A DNA stretch of 64,000 nucleotides from contig JBFWNT010000007.1 in NCBI GenBank assembly GCA_050250915.1, positions 79,756 through 143,755 on the forward strand. The letters are read 5' to 3'. Below, in pieces: positions 51,008-60,008 of the stretch (position 1 is the first letter of the stretch; each line of letters opens with the position of its first letter). A model generated the notes under the pieces. That model ran no database searches and had not been told where the DNA came from. It was given only the letters and a program-made list of their open reading frames with translations. The translations under genes were made by a program, and so were the position numbers. This DNA comes from Miltoncostaea sp050250915. GTDB taxonomy: Bacteria; Actinomycetota; Thermoleophilia; Miltoncostaeales; Miltoncostaeaceae.

Positions 51008-51862
51008 ATGAGCACCATCACGCGACTCAGCGCGGCCGAGGTCGCCTCGGCCGTGGCCGAGCTGCCGCCGATGCCAGCGAGCATCTCGGAGGTCATCGCC
51101 GCGTGCGACGACCAGGACATGACCGTGGGGCAGCTCTCGCAGGTGATCCTGCGCGACCAGAGCCTCACGGCCAACCTGCTCAAGCTCGCCAACTCGGCGT
51201 TCTACGGACACGCCCGGCGGGTGACGACCGCGACCGAGGCGGTGGTGCTGCTCGGCTTCTCGGCCATCAAGAGCCTCGCGATCTCGTCCCACACCTCGCG
51301 CCTGCTCAACGGAGCCCTCCCGGGCTACGGCCTGCAGCAGGGCGAGCTGTGGCGGCACTCCATCGCCGTGGCGTTCACCGCCCGGCGGCTCGCCGTGGAG
51401 ATCAAGCTCGCGCCGGTGGAGGAGGCGTTCGTCGCCGGCCTGCTGCACGACATCGGCAAGACGATCCTCTCCGGCTACATGGAGAACGCCTTCGACGAGG
51501 TCACCCGGATCGCCCAGGAGCGGCGGATGCCGTTCCACGAGGTCGAGACCGAGCTGCTCGGGTTCGACCACGCCGAGCTGGGGGCCCAGGTCGCCGCGGC
51601 GTGGAGCTTCCCGCCGGAGCTCGAGGAGGCCATCCGCTACCACCACTCGCCCAACGAGGCGCGCCTCAAGCCCGCCCTCTCGCACTGCGTGCACCTGGCG
51701 GACGCCGCCTGCATGATGCTCGGCGTCGGCCTGGGCGTGGACGGGATGATGTACGCGATCGACCCCGACTCCATGGCCGTGCTCGGCGTGGACGGCGACC
51801 GCCTGCAGGGCCTCATGGAGGACGTCGCCCCCCTCATGACCGGCGACGCGCTGGCCGTCTGA
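51008..51862 (+). CDS. HDOD-domain signalling protein
   Basis: A 284-residue single HDOD domain. The start ELPPMPASISEVIAACDD and QVILRDQSLTANLLKLANSAFYG are the family signature; LLHDIGKTIL keeps an HD pair and WRHSIAVAFTARRLA a His. HDOD proteins act in signalling and motility control, with variable loss of phosphohydrolase activity. It overlaps flgB by one base, so it is probably translated with the basal-body operon, which is uncommon. Confidence 0.9.
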   Translation: MSTITRLSAAEVASAVAELPPMPASISEVIAACDDQDMTVGQLSQVILRDQSLTANLLKLANSAFYGHARRVTTATEAVVLLGFSAIKSLAISSHTSRLLNGALPGYGLQQGELWRHSIAVAFTARRLAVEIKLAPVEEAFVAGLLHDIGKTILSGYMENAFDEVTRIAQERRMPFHEVETELLGFDHAELGAQVAAAWSFPPELEEAIRYHHSPNEARLKPALSHCVHLADAACMMLGVGLGVDGMMYAIDPDSMAVLGVDGDRLQGLMEDVAPLMTGDALAV

Positions 51863-52278
51863 TGTTCCCCGACGACCTGACCACCGCGGTCCTGACGCAG
51901 GCCATGGCCGGCTACAGCGCCCGCAACACGGCGATCGCCAACAACATCGCCAACGCCGACACCCCCGGCTACAAGCGGGTCGACGTCACCTTCGAGTCGG
52001 CCCTGGCCGACGCGGTCGACGCCGACCGCGCGCGCCTGAGGATGGACGCCGGCAGCTCGATCTCCGCGATCGACGGGTCCGACGTGACGCGGCAGGTCGA
52101 CGAGGTGGCCCCGAACGTCATGTCCACCGACACGACGACGATGCGGGTGGACGGCAGCAACGTGGACCCCGACGACGAGATGGCGCGCCTGTCGGCTAAC
52201 CAGCTCGCGTCGAGCACCGTCGTGTCGCTGCTCGACAAGCGCTTCCAGCAGTTCCGCACGGCCATCACCGGCCGCTGA
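51862..52278 (+). CDS. flgB: Flagellar proximal rod protein FlgB
   Basis: A 138-residue rod protein. RNTAIANNIANADTPGYKRVDVTFE (residues 21-45) is the FlgB version of the rod motif, and DDEMARLSANQLASSTVVSLL with KRFQQFRTAI forms the C-terminal helix. First structural gene of the flgB-flgC-fliE-fliF-fliG-fliH-fliI run. Confidence 0.95.
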   Translation: MFPDDLTTAVLTQAMAGYSARNTAIANNIANADTPGYKRVDVTFESALADAVDADRARLRMDAGSSISAIDGSDVTRQVDEVAPNVMSTDTTTMRVDGSNVDPDDEMARLSANQLASSTVVSLLDKRFQQFRTAITGR

Positions 52279-52304
52279 CCCCGACCCCTTCAGGAGCTCC
52301 GTCG

Positions 52305-52775
52305 ATGGGCATGTACGCCGCACTCGGAATCAGCGCCTCCGGCCTTGCCGCAGAGCGTCTCCGCATGGACGTGATCGCGAACAACCTGGCCAACGCCGAC
52401 AGCACCAACGGCGTCGGCGACGCCTACCACCGCAAGGCCGTCGTGATGGCCGAGTCGTCCGGCTCCGGGGCGCAGTTCTCGCTGCCCCGCCCCGCCGGCC
52501 TCGGCTCCACGGGCGACGGCACGGGCGGCGACAGCACCGCCGACCTGCACGGCGTGTCCGTGACCGGCATCGTCGAGGACCCCACGCCGCTGCGGAAGGT
52601 CTACGAGCCCGGCCACCCCGACGCCGACGCCAAGGGCTACGTCACCCGCCCGAACGTGGACGCCGTCGTCGAGATGACCGACATGGTCGCCGCGACGCGC
52701 GCCTTCCAGGCCAACGTGACCGCGTTCGAGGCCACCAAGTCGATGGCCAAGGACGCCCTGAGGATCATCAATTGA
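52305..52775 (+). CDS. flgC: Flagellar proximal rod protein FlgC
   Basis: A 156-residue rod protein with MDVIANNLANADSTNG near residue 21 and the FlgC-specific YEPGHPDADAKGYVTRPNV, followed by the terminal helix MTDMVAATRAFQANVTAFE. A GGAG site precedes the ATG. Its stop overlaps the fliE TTG start. Confidence 0.96.
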   Translation: MGMYAALGISASGLAAERLRMDVIANNLANADSTNGVGDAYHRKAVVMAESSGSGAQFSLPRPAGLGSTGDGTGGDSTADLHGVSVTGIVEDPTPLRKVYEPGHPDADAKGYVTRPNVDAVVEMTDMVAATRAFQANVTAFEATKSMAKDALRIIN

Positions 52776-53113
52776 GCCCGCTGCCTCCCATCACGGGCCT
52801 CGCGTCCATGCCGTTCATGCCGTCCGGCCCCATCGGGGCCGCCGACGGGGCGAACCAGGCGACGCAGGCCGCCGGCGGCGCCGCTGCGGGCGACACCGGA
52901 TTCGCCGGCGCGCTGTCCAGCGCGATCAAGGGCCTCAACACCGAGATGGTCGGGTCCGAGCACCTCAGCGAGCAGGCCGCCACCGGCCAGCTCGCCGACC
53001 CCACGGTCGCGCTCGTCGCGGTGGAGAAGGCCGACCTGGCGTTCAACACCGCGGTGCAGGTCCGCAACAAGCTGGTGGAGGGCTGGCAGGAGCTCAGCCG
53101 CATGCAGGTCTAG
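52772..53113 (+). CDS. fliE: Hook-basal body protein FliE
   Basis: A 113-residue adaptor between the MS ring and rod. The C-terminal QLADPTVALVAVEKADLAFNT and VQVRNKLVEGWQELSRMQV match FliE. The N-terminal 45 residues are variable Pro/Ala/Gly sequence. The start is TTG overlapping the flgC stop (TTGA). Confidence 0.93.
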   Translation: MSPLPPITGLASMPFMPSGPIGAADGANQATQAAGGAAAGDTGFAGALSSAIKGLNTEMVGSEHLSEQAATGQLADPTVALVAVEKADLAFNTAVQVRNKLVEGWQELSRMQV

Positions 53114-53126
53114 GGCCGGCTGAACG

Positions 53127-54725
53127 ATGGGGGCTCTCACCAAGGTCACGGGTTTCTGGGAGGGACTGACCGGTCCCGCCCGGCGCCTGCTCGTCGGGGC
53201 GGTGCTGATCTTCGTCGTCGGCGTGTTCGTGCTGATGCGCTTCGCCGGCGCGACCTCGTACGCGACGCTCACCACGGCGTCCAGCGCGAGCGACGCCGCG
53301 GCCGTCACCAAGCAGCTCGACGAGCTCGGCATCCGCTACAAGCTGGCGGACGGCGGCACCACCATCCAGGTCCCCTCCGGCGACCTGGACAAGGCGCGCC
53401 TGGACCTCGCGGGCTCCAACGTGCTCGACGGCGGCGGCGTCGTCGGCAACGAGATCTTCGACAAGAGCAACCTCGGAGCCACCGACTTCACCAACCGGGT
53501 GAACCTGGTCCGCGCCACCGAGGGCGAGCTGTCGCGCACCATCGGCCGCCTCGACCCCGTCTCCGCGGCCACGGTGAAGATCGCCATGCCACAGGAGCAG
53601 CTCTTCACGGAGGACCAGGACCCCACCACCGCGGCCGTCGTGCTCACGATGAAGCCGGGCATGACCCTGGACTCCGGCCAGGTGAAGGGCATCACCAAGC
53701 TCGTGTCGGGCGCCGTGCCGGGCCTGAAGGCCGCCGGCATCACGATCACCGACTCGCAGGGCAACATCCTGAACGCCGACGACATCGAGGCGTCGGGCTC
53801 GACCGCCGCGTCCCAGCGCATGGCCCTGGAGTCGCGGTACGAGACGGCCCTCCAGACCCGCCTCGACGCGATGCTCGCGGCCACCCTCGGCCCCGGCAAG
53901 GCCGTCACCCAGGTCAACGCCGTCCTGGACCTCGACAAGGTCACCACCGACAGCGAGACCTTCGACAAGGCGTCGTCCACGCCGCTCGAGCAGGAGAAGA
54001 GCGCGGAGACCCTCAAGAACGGCGCGGGCGGCAACGGCGCCGTGGCCGGCGCGTCAGCGAACACCCCGACCGGGACCAACACCACATTCCCCGCGACGGC
54101 GGCCGGCGCCAACGGCAACGGCACCGACTACTCCAAGACCACGGAGAGCACCCGCAACGGCGTCAACCGCGTCCGCTCCCAGGTGGAGAAGACGCCGGGC
54201 ACCGTCACCAGCCAGTCGATCGCCGTGCAGGTGAGCGACGAGGTCCCCGCCGCGACGGTCGCGTCCCTGGAGGACACGGTCAAGGCCGCGGTCGGCTTCC
54301 AGCAGACCCGCGACACCGTCAGCGTCCAGGCCGTGCCCTTCGCGGCCGACGGCACCGCGGTCACCGCGGCGGCCGCGGCGAAGAAGGCGGCCGAGTCCGG
54401 CGGCGGCGCCGGCTCCGGCGGCGGCATGGACATCATGGGCATCGCCAAGACCGGCGCGGCCGGCGTGGGCCTGCTGCTGCTGATCCTGCTGGCGCGCAAG
54501 TCGCTGCGCCGGCGCCAGACCGACCTGGAGAAGGCCCTGCCCGAGCTGCTGAAGCGCGGCCCGGTGCCGGTCTCCGAGCTGCCGCCGGGCGGCGTGGGCG
54601 CCCCGCTGCGCCAGCTGGAGGGCCAGAAGAAGACGCAGATCGAGGCCCAGATGGAGGACCTCGCCCTGCGCAAGCCCGACGACGTGGCCCAGCTGCTGCG
54701 CGGCTGGCTCCTCGAGCGCCGGTAG
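53127..54725 (+). CDS. fliF: Flagellar MS-ring protein FliF
   Basis: A 532-residue membrane ring protein. First membrane helix at about 24-40 (LLVGAVLIFVVGVFVLM), then the ring-building domains with YATLTTASSASDAAAVTKQL and ATEGELSRTIGRLDPV. A second helix lies near 445-462 (GAAGVGLLLLILLARKS), before a cytoplasmic tail that binds FliG. A Gly/Asn/Thr-rich insertion lies around residues 293-335. Confidence 0.96.
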   Translation: MGALTKVTGFWEGLTGPARRLLVGAVLIFVVGVFVLMRFAGATSYATLTTASSASDAAAVTKQLDELGIRYKLADGGTTIQVPSGDLDKARLDLAGSNVLDGGGVVGNEIFDKSNLGATDFTNRVNLVRATEGELSRTIGRLDPVSAATVKIAMPQEQLFTEDQDPTTAAVVLTMKPGMTLDSGQVKGITKLVSGAVPGLKAAGITITDSQGNILNADDIEASGSTAASQRMALESRYETALQTRLDAMLAATLGPGKAVTQVNAVLDLDKVTTDSETFDKASSTPLEQEKSAETLKNGAGGNGAVAGASANTPTGTNTTFPATAAGANGNGTDYSKTTESTRNGVNRVRSQVEKTPGTVTSQSIAVQVSDEVPAATVASLEDTVKAAVGFQQTRDTVSVQAVPFAADGTAVTAAAAAKKAAESGGGAGSGGGMDIMGIAKTGAAGVGLLLLILLARKSLRRRQTDLEKALPELLKRGPVPVSELPPGGVGAPLRQLEGQKKTQIEAQMEDLALRKPDDVAQLLRGWLLERR

Positions 54726-54728
54726 CCC

Positions 54729-55733
54729 ATGGCCACCGCGACCATGAACGGGCGCCAGAAGGCCGCCATCCTGCTCGTGAGCCTGGGCGCCGAGGCCTCC
54801 GCCCAGGTCTTCAAGCACCTGCGCCAGGACGAGATCGACGAGCTCACGCTCGAGATCGCCGGCATCGGCCACGTCCCGCAGGAGCGCAAGCAGGCGGTGG
54901 TCGAGGAGTTCTACGAGACGGCGCTGGCCCAGGACTACATCGCCGAGGGCGGCCTCGAGTACGCCCGCGCGATCCTGGAGAAGGCGCTCGGCGGGGACCG
55001 GGCCAACGACGTCATGACGCGGCTGTCCGGCTCGATCCAGGTGAGCCCGTTCGAGTTCCTGCGCCGCACCGACGCCGGCCAGATCCTGAACGTGATCGCC
55101 AACGAGCACCCGCAGACCGTCGCGCTGGTCATGGCGTACCTGCCGCCCGAGACGGCGGCCCAGGTGGTGAGCTCGCTGCCCGACGAGCTCCAGGCCGAGG
55201 TGGCGATGCGCATCGCGCTGATGGACCGCACCGCGCCCGAGGTGATCCGCGAGATCGAGCGGGTGCTGGAGCGCAAGCTCTCCAGCGTCATCAACCAGGA
55301 CTTCACGTCGGCGGGCGGCCTGCGCTCGCTGGTGGACCTGCTGAACCAGGTCGACCGCGCCACCGAGCGCACGATCCTGGAGACGCTCGAGGAGCAGAAC
55401 CCGGAGCTGGCCGACGAGGTCCGCCGGATGATGTTCCTGTTCGAGGACATCGTGGTGCTCGACGACCGCAGCATCCAGCAGGTGCTCCGCGAGGTCGACA
55501 CCAAGGAGCTGGCGATCGCCCTCAAGGGGACGAGCGACGAGGTCCAGGAGAAGATCTACGCGAACATGAGCGAGCGGGCCGCCGCGATCATCAAGGAGGA
55601 CCTGGAGTTCATGGGTCCCGTCCGGGTGAAGACGGTCGAGGAGGCCCAGCAGAAGATCGTGGCGGTCATCCGCCGCCTGGAGGACGCCGGTCAGATCGTC
55701 ATCGTCCGCGGTGGCGAGGACCAGCTTGTCTAG
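54729..55733 (+). CDS. fliG: Flagellar motor switch protein FliG
   Basis: A 334-residue switch protein. NGRQKAAILLVSLG at the N-terminus binds FliF; ANEHPQTVALVMAYL is the middle EHPQR-like motif; MMFLFEDIVVLDDRSIQQVLREVD is the C-terminal charged torque helix that contacts the stator. Full length for the family. Starts 3 bases after fliF. Confidence 0.97.
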   Translation: MATATMNGRQKAAILLVSLGAEASAQVFKHLRQDEIDELTLEIAGIGHVPQERKQAVVEEFYETALAQDYIAEGGLEYARAILEKALGGDRANDVMTRLSGSIQVSPFEFLRRTDAGQILNVIANEHPQTVALVMAYLPPETAAQVVSSLPDELQAEVAMRIALMDRTAPEVIREIERVLERKLSSVINQDFTSAGGLRSLVDLLNQVDRATERTILETLEEQNPELADEVRRMMFLFEDIVVLDDRSIQQVLREVDTKELAIALKGTSDEVQEKIYANMSERAAAIIKEDLEFMGPVRVKTVEEAQQKIVAVIRRLEDAGQIVIVRGGEDQLV

Positions 55734-56424
55734 CGGCACGCGCGCCGGCTCCACGCTGTTCCGCGGCGCCGAGCTGGCGGACGACCCCGTCGCCCTGTCG
55801 CTGCGGCCGCCCTCCCCGGCCGCACCGGCGCCCCCGGACTCGCCGCAGGGGATCCTCGACGCCGCACGCGCCGAGGCCGAGGCGCTGCTGGCGGGCGCGC
55901 AGGCGCAGGTGGACGCGGCGATGGCCGCCGCCCGCGAGGAGGGCTACCGCGACGGCATGGCCGAGGGCGTCGCCCGGGCGGGCGCCGCCGCCGCGGCGTT
56001 CGCCGAGGGGGCCCGCGGGCTGGAGCTGGTCGCGGAGCAGCTGCGCCAGGACGCCGTGCGCGAGGCCACGACCCTCGCCGTGGAGGTGGCGGGCCGGGTG
56101 CTGCGCGCCGAGCTGGCCGTCCGGCCCGAGCGCGTGGCCGACGTGGTGCGCGGGTCCATCCGCCGGGCCGCCGACCGCTCGGCGCTGGTCGCGCGGGTGA
56201 GCCCGCGGGACCTGGCGGCGTGCCGGGCGGCGATCCCCGGGATCATGGAGGAGATGGGCGGCATCGCCCGCCTGGAGGTGGTCGACGACCCGCGGGTCTC
56301 GCCCGGCTCCTGCCTGCTCGAGACGAGCGTCGGCGACGTCGACGCCACCGTCGAGAGCCAGCTCGCCCGCATCCTCGAGGCGCTCTCCGCGCCGCCGGAC
56401 GAGTCGCTGGTCGAGGGCCCGTGA
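55726..56424 (+). CDS. fliH: Flagellar export ATPase regulator FliH
   Basis: About 232 residues. An acidic/Pro-rich N-terminus leads into a helical A-x-x-x-A-rich stalk (AARAEAEALLAGAQAQVDAAM) and a C-terminal domain with ATTLAVEVAGRVLRAELAV and VVDDPRVSPGSCLLET, as in FliH/SctL. It binds FliI and restrains its ATPase. The TTG at 55726 is preferred because GAGG lies before it; a GTG at 55711 is possible. Overlaps fliG. Confidence 0.88.
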   Translation: MSSGTRAGSTLFRGAELADDPVALSLRPPSPAAPAPPDSPQGILDAARAEAEALLAGAQAQVDAAMAAAREEGYRDGMAEGVARAGAAAAAFAEGARGLELVAEQLRQDAVREATTLAVEVAGRVLRAELAVRPERVADVVRGSIRRAADRSALVARVSPRDLAACRAAIPGIMEEMGGIARLEVVDDPRVSPGSCLLETSVGDVDATVESQLARILEALSAPPDESLVEGP

Positions 56425-57857
56425 GCCTGGTCGACCTCGGCCCCGCGCGGGCCCGCCTGCGGGCGGTCGACCCGTACCGCATGAACGGCCGGGTCTCGGA
56501 GCTGATCGGCCTGGTGGTCGAGAGCCGCGGCCCCGAGGCGAGCGTCGGCGAGCGCTGCGAGATCCACGTGCCCGGCACGCGCACCGGCGCGCCGCCCCTC
56601 CAGGCCGAGGTGGTGGGCTTCCGCGAGGGCAAGACGCTGCTCATGCCCCTGGGCGACGCCTCGGGCGTCGGTCCCGGCCAGACGGTGGTGGCGAGCGGCG
56701 GCGCGGTGCAGGTGGACGTGGGCGCCGGCCTGCTCGGCCGCGTGCTCGACGGCCTCGGCCGCCCCATCGACGGGCTGCCCGCCCCCGCGATCGAGGCGCG
56801 CCGCGCCATCGACGCGCCGCCGCCCGACGTGCTGCGCCGCCCCACCATCCGGCAGCCGATGGCCCTGGGCGTGCGGGCCATCGACGCGCTCATGCCCTGC
56901 GGCCGCGGCCAGCGGCTCGGCATCTTCGCCGGCTCCGGGGTGGGGAAGAGCACGACGATGGGGATGATGGCGCGCGGCACCAGCGCCGACGTCAACGTGA
57001 TCGCCCTGGTCGGCGAGCGCGGCCGCGAGGTGCGCGAGTTCATCGAGCACGACCTGGGCCCGGAGGGCCTGGCGCGCAGCGTCGTGGTGGTCGCCACCTC
57101 CGACCAGCCCGCGCTGGTGCGGATCAAGGCGGCGTTCGTGGCGACGACCATCGCGGAGTTCTTCCGCGACCAGGGCGCCGACGTGCTGCTGATGATGGAC
57201 TCGGTCACCCGCCTCGCCACCGCCCAGCGCGAGGTGGGCCTGGCCATCGGCGAGCCGCCCGCCACGCGCGGCTACACGCCGTCGGTGTTCGCGATGCTGC
57301 CGCGGGTGCTGGAGCGGGCGGGCACCGCCCCCGTGGGAAGCATCACCGGGCTCTACACCGTGCTGGTGGACGGCGACGACATGAACGAGCCGGTCGCCGA
57401 CGCGGTCCGCTCGATCCTGGACGGCCACATCGTGCTGTCGCGGGAGCTGGCGCACCGCCACCACTACCCGGCGATCGACGTGCTCCAGTCGGTGTCGCGG
57501 CTCGCGCCGCAGCTGCTGGCGCCGGAGCACCTCGACGCGGGCGGCCGTCTGCGCAGCCTGCTGGCGGCGCACAAGCGGGCCGAGGACCTGATCGCGATCG
57601 GCGCCTACATCCCCGGGTCCGACCCGCGGGTGGACGAGGCGCGCGCGAAGCTCGCCGACATCGAGGGCTTCCTCACCCAGGGCACCCACGATCCCTACTC
57701 GCCCGACGAGGCGCTGGGACGGCTGCTGGCGCTGGCCGGCTCGCCGGCCCCGGTCGTCCCCGACGCGACCGTGGCGGCGGCCCCCGTGGTGCCGGCCGGC
57801 GGCTTGACCGGCGCCTTCGATCCGCTGCCCCCGGGCGTCGAGGTGGTCCCCGCCTAG
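56421..57857 (+). CDS. fliI: Flagellum-specific ATPase FliI
   Basis: A 478-residue rotary-type ATPase. Walker A is GIFAGSGVGKST, Walker B is VLLMMDSVTR, and RGYTPSVFAMLPRVLERAG and GSITGLYTVLVDGDDMNEPV are FliI signatures. It energises flagellar protein export with FliH and FliJ. The C-terminus is extended by a Pro/Ala-rich tail of about 30 residues. FliJ is not next door but 3.6 kb away. Confidence 0.97.
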   Translation: MSLVDLGPARARLRAVDPYRMNGRVSELIGLVVESRGPEASVGERCEIHVPGTRTGAPPLQAEVVGFREGKTLLMPLGDASGVGPGQTVVASGGAVQVDVGAGLLGRVLDGLGRPIDGLPAPAIEARRAIDAPPPDVLRRPTIRQPMALGVRAIDALMPCGRGQRLGIFAGSGVGKSTTMGMMARGTSADVNVIALVGERGREVREFIEHDLGPEGLARSVVVVATSDQPALVRIKAAFVATTIAEFFRDQGADVLLMMDSVTRLATAQREVGLAIGEPPATRGYTPSVFAMLPRVLERAGTAPVGSITGLYTVLVDGDDMNEPVADAVRSILDGHIVLSRELAHRHHYPAIDVLQSVSRLAPQLLAPEHLDAGGRLRSLLAAHKRAEDLIAIGAYIPGSDPRVDEARAKLADIEGFLTQGTHDPYSPDEALGRLLALAGSPAPVVPDATVAAAPVVPAGGLTGAFDPLPPGVEVVPA

Positions 57858-57872
57858 TGCCCTGGGTCGGGG

Positions 57873-59402
57873 TCAGCCACCGTCGGCGGCGACCTCCACG
57901 ATCGACGCGTCGATGAGCCACTCCACCGGCGCCTTGTCGTCGGTGTAGACGTCGCCGCCCCGCAGGCCCGGGGCCAGCCGCGCGCTGGTGGCCCGCTGCA
58001 CGTCCTGCAGGCCCGCGGGGGCCGCCGCCGCCGCGAGCGCCGCCGCCGAGACGGGGGCGTCGCTGGCCACCAGGATCGTGTTGATGTCCTCGCTCGGGTC
58101 GCGCATCACGTGGGCGAACGCGGTCCCCATGGTCGCGGCCAGCACCTTCTCCAGGCGGTCCGAGCCCTCCGGGTGCCCCACGTTGACCATCACCGTGCCG
58201 CCGGGCTCCAGGTGGTCGTGGACCTCCTGGAAGAACTCCTTCGTGACCAGGTAGAAGGGGATGTACGGCTGCCGGTAGGCGTCGACCACGATGGCGTCCC
58301 AGCGTCGGTCGCTGGTCCGCAGGAACGGGCGGGCGTCGGCCGTGTGCAGGTGCAGGTCGGGGCCGCGGAGGTCGAAGAGCCTGCGGCCCACGTCGTGCAG
58401 GGCGCCGTCGATCTCGACCCCGTCGACGCGGGCGCGGGGGTAGTAGTGGCCGTAGGCCCGGGCGGTGGTGCCGGCGGCGTCGCCGAGGATCGCGATCGAC
58501 CGTGGGGCGCGGCCGGCGGCGAGGGGCAGCACCAGGAACTCGTCCCAGTAGTTGCCGGTCAGGTACGTGTCCGGGTGATACACGGAGTGGGTCGCCTGAC
58601 CCTCGTTCAGCTCGAGCCGGCGGGAGCCGTCGGCCCGCTCCAGCACCCGGGCGTAGCCGTACTGGGTCTCCTTCTCCCAGATCACCCGCCCGTTGCCGGT
58701 CGCCTTGAGCACGCCCACGGGCAGGAGCAGCAGGCCGGCGCACGCCAGTGGCACCAGGGCGGCGCGGCGCGGCAGGCCCACGAGCGACACCAGCCCCAGC
58801 GCGATCGCGAACACCAGGAACGTGCGGCGCGTGCCCACGAACGGGATCAGCAGCAGCGCGGCCAGGAACACGCCGACCAGGCTGCCGAGCGTGGAGACGG
58901 CGTAGAGCCGCCCGCTCACCCGCCCCGCCTCCTCCACCGAGCCCACCGACAGGCGGATGGCGTAGGGGGAGACCGTGCCGAGCAGCACCACCGGGACCGC
59001 CACCAGCACCGACACCGCCACCAGCGAGCCGAGGAACGCGCCGACGCTGATCTGGTCGAACGCCTCCACCGACCTCCGCAGGAACGGGCCGGACACGAAC
59101 GGCACCACGGCCAGCAGCACCCCGGCGGCGAGCGTCAGGTACGAAAGGCCGCGCAGGCTGGGGCCGCGGTCGGCGAGCCGCCCGCCGAGCCAGTACCCGG
59201 CGCTCAGCGCGACGAGCACCGTGGCGATGGTGTTCGCCCAGATGATCGTGGACGCCCCGAACCAGGGCGCCAGCAGCCGGGCGGCGGCGATCTCGGTGCC
59301 GAGGCTGGCCGCCCCGACCACGAACACCATCAGCAGCACGAGGCGGCCGTCGACGGCGGCGCGGGGCGGCGCGGGCGCGTCGGGCGGGGAGGGCGGGCTC
59401 AT
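57873..59402 (-). CDS. Fused MFS-type membrane/spermidine synthase-like protein
   Basis: A 509-residue protein with about eight membrane helices in the first 240 residues (starting VLLMVFVVGAASLGTEIAAARLL). A spermidine-synthase-like Rossmann domain follows, with AILGDAAGTTARAYGHYYP, VDGVEIDGALHDVG and DAIVVDAYRQPYIPFYLVTKEFF. Such fusions are widespread but mostly uncharacterised. The acidic DxxE-type substrate residues of true spermidine synthases are not all evident. It is convergent with fliI, with a 15-base gap between stops, and divergent from the CBS gene. Confidence 0.85.
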   Translation of the reverse strand: MSPPSPPDAPAPPRAAVDGRLVLLMVFVVGAASLGTEIAAARLLAPWFGASTIIWANTIATVLVALSAGYWLGGRLADRGPSLRGLSYLTLAAGVLLAVVPFVSGPFLRRSVEAFDQISVGAFLGSLVAVSVLVAVPVVLLGTVSPYAIRLSVGSVEEAGRVSGRLYAVSTLGSLVGVFLAALLLIPFVGTRRTFLVFAIALGLVSLVGLPRRAALVPLACAGLLLLPVGVLKATGNGRVIWEKETQYGYARVLERADGSRRLELNEGQATHSVYHPDTYLTGNYWDEFLVLPLAAGRAPRSIAILGDAAGTTARAYGHYYPRARVDGVEIDGALHDVGRRLFDLRGPDLHLHTADARPFLRTSDRRWDAIVVDAYRQPYIPFYLVTKEFFQEVHDHLEPGGTVMVNVGHPEGSDRLEKVLAATMGTAFAHVMRDPSEDINTILVASDAPVSAAALAAAAAPAGLQDVQRATSARLAPGLRGGDVYTDDKAPVEWLIDASIVEVAADGG

Positions 59403-59462
59403 CGGCGCCCGACGGTACCGACCGCCCGGCGCGGCCGCATACCCGGCCCGGTGGGAGCCCGA

Positions 59463-59487
59463 ACATCCCTCGTCGGGGTGAGGGGAT
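59463..59487. promoter_or_regulatory. Stem-loop in divergent intergenic region
   Basis: CATCCCTC pairs with GAGGGGATG (one extra base) around GTCGGGGT in the 180-base gap between the spermidine-synthase-like and CBS genes. Role unknown. I see no other gene or clear promoter in this gap. Confidence 0.35.
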
Positions 59488-59582
59488 GCACATGCGTCAC
59501 TGGCCGTTCGCCGGTTGATAACGCGCCCGAGCCGTGCGAACCTCGACGGACTTCGCGACAAACGGCACGAGGAGAGGCGCGA

Positions 59583-59999
59583 ATGCGGGTCAAGGACGCC
59601 ATGAGCCCGATCTCCGCGATCGTCGGCCCCCAGCACACCCTCCAGCAGGCGGCGACGCGGATGGTCCAGCACGCCACGGGTGCCGCGGTGGTACTCGACG
59701 GGACGCTCCCGGGCCCCGCCGTGGTCACGGAGCGCGACCTGCTGCGAGCCGTCGCCGGCGGGCTCGACCCCAACGCGGCGTTCGTCGAGGACCACATGAC
59801 CGGCGAGGTGGTCACGGCGGGCCCCGAGTGGCGCATCGCCGACGCCGCCGCGCTGATGGTGAAGCACGGCGTGCGCCACGTGCTGGTCTTCGACGGCTCG
59901 GAGCTGACGGGCATCCTCTCGATGCGCGACGTGGTCCGGGTCGGCGGCCTGGCGCCGGTGGCCGAGGCGGCGGCAGCCGCCGGGGGCGCCGCGGGCTGA
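59583..59999 (+). CDS. CBS-domain pair protein
   Basis: A 138-residue Bateman module with two CBS domains: VKDAMSPISAIVGPQHTLQQAATRM and DHMTGEVVTAGPEWRIADAAALM, each with its GVRHVLVFDGSELTGILSMRDV-like second half. It probably binds an adenosine ligand and acts as a stand-alone sensor. A GGAGAGG site precedes the ATG. Convergent with the following gene. Confidence 0.9.
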   Translation: MRVKDAMSPISAIVGPQHTLQQAATRMVQHATGAAVVLDGTLPGPAVVTERDLLRAVAGGLDPNAAFVEDHMTGEVVTAGPEWRIADAAALMVKHGVRHVLVFDGSELTGILSMRDVVRVGGLAPVAEAAAAAGGAAG

Positions 60000-60008
60000 T
60001 CGCAGGGC

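Noticed and set aside
59380..59408. GCCGATGA before the spermidine-synthase-like start codon (minus strand) as a sigma-28 promoter
   Set aside because: The ATG itself creates most of the match, and no TCAA- or TAAA-like element lies 15-16 bases upstream.
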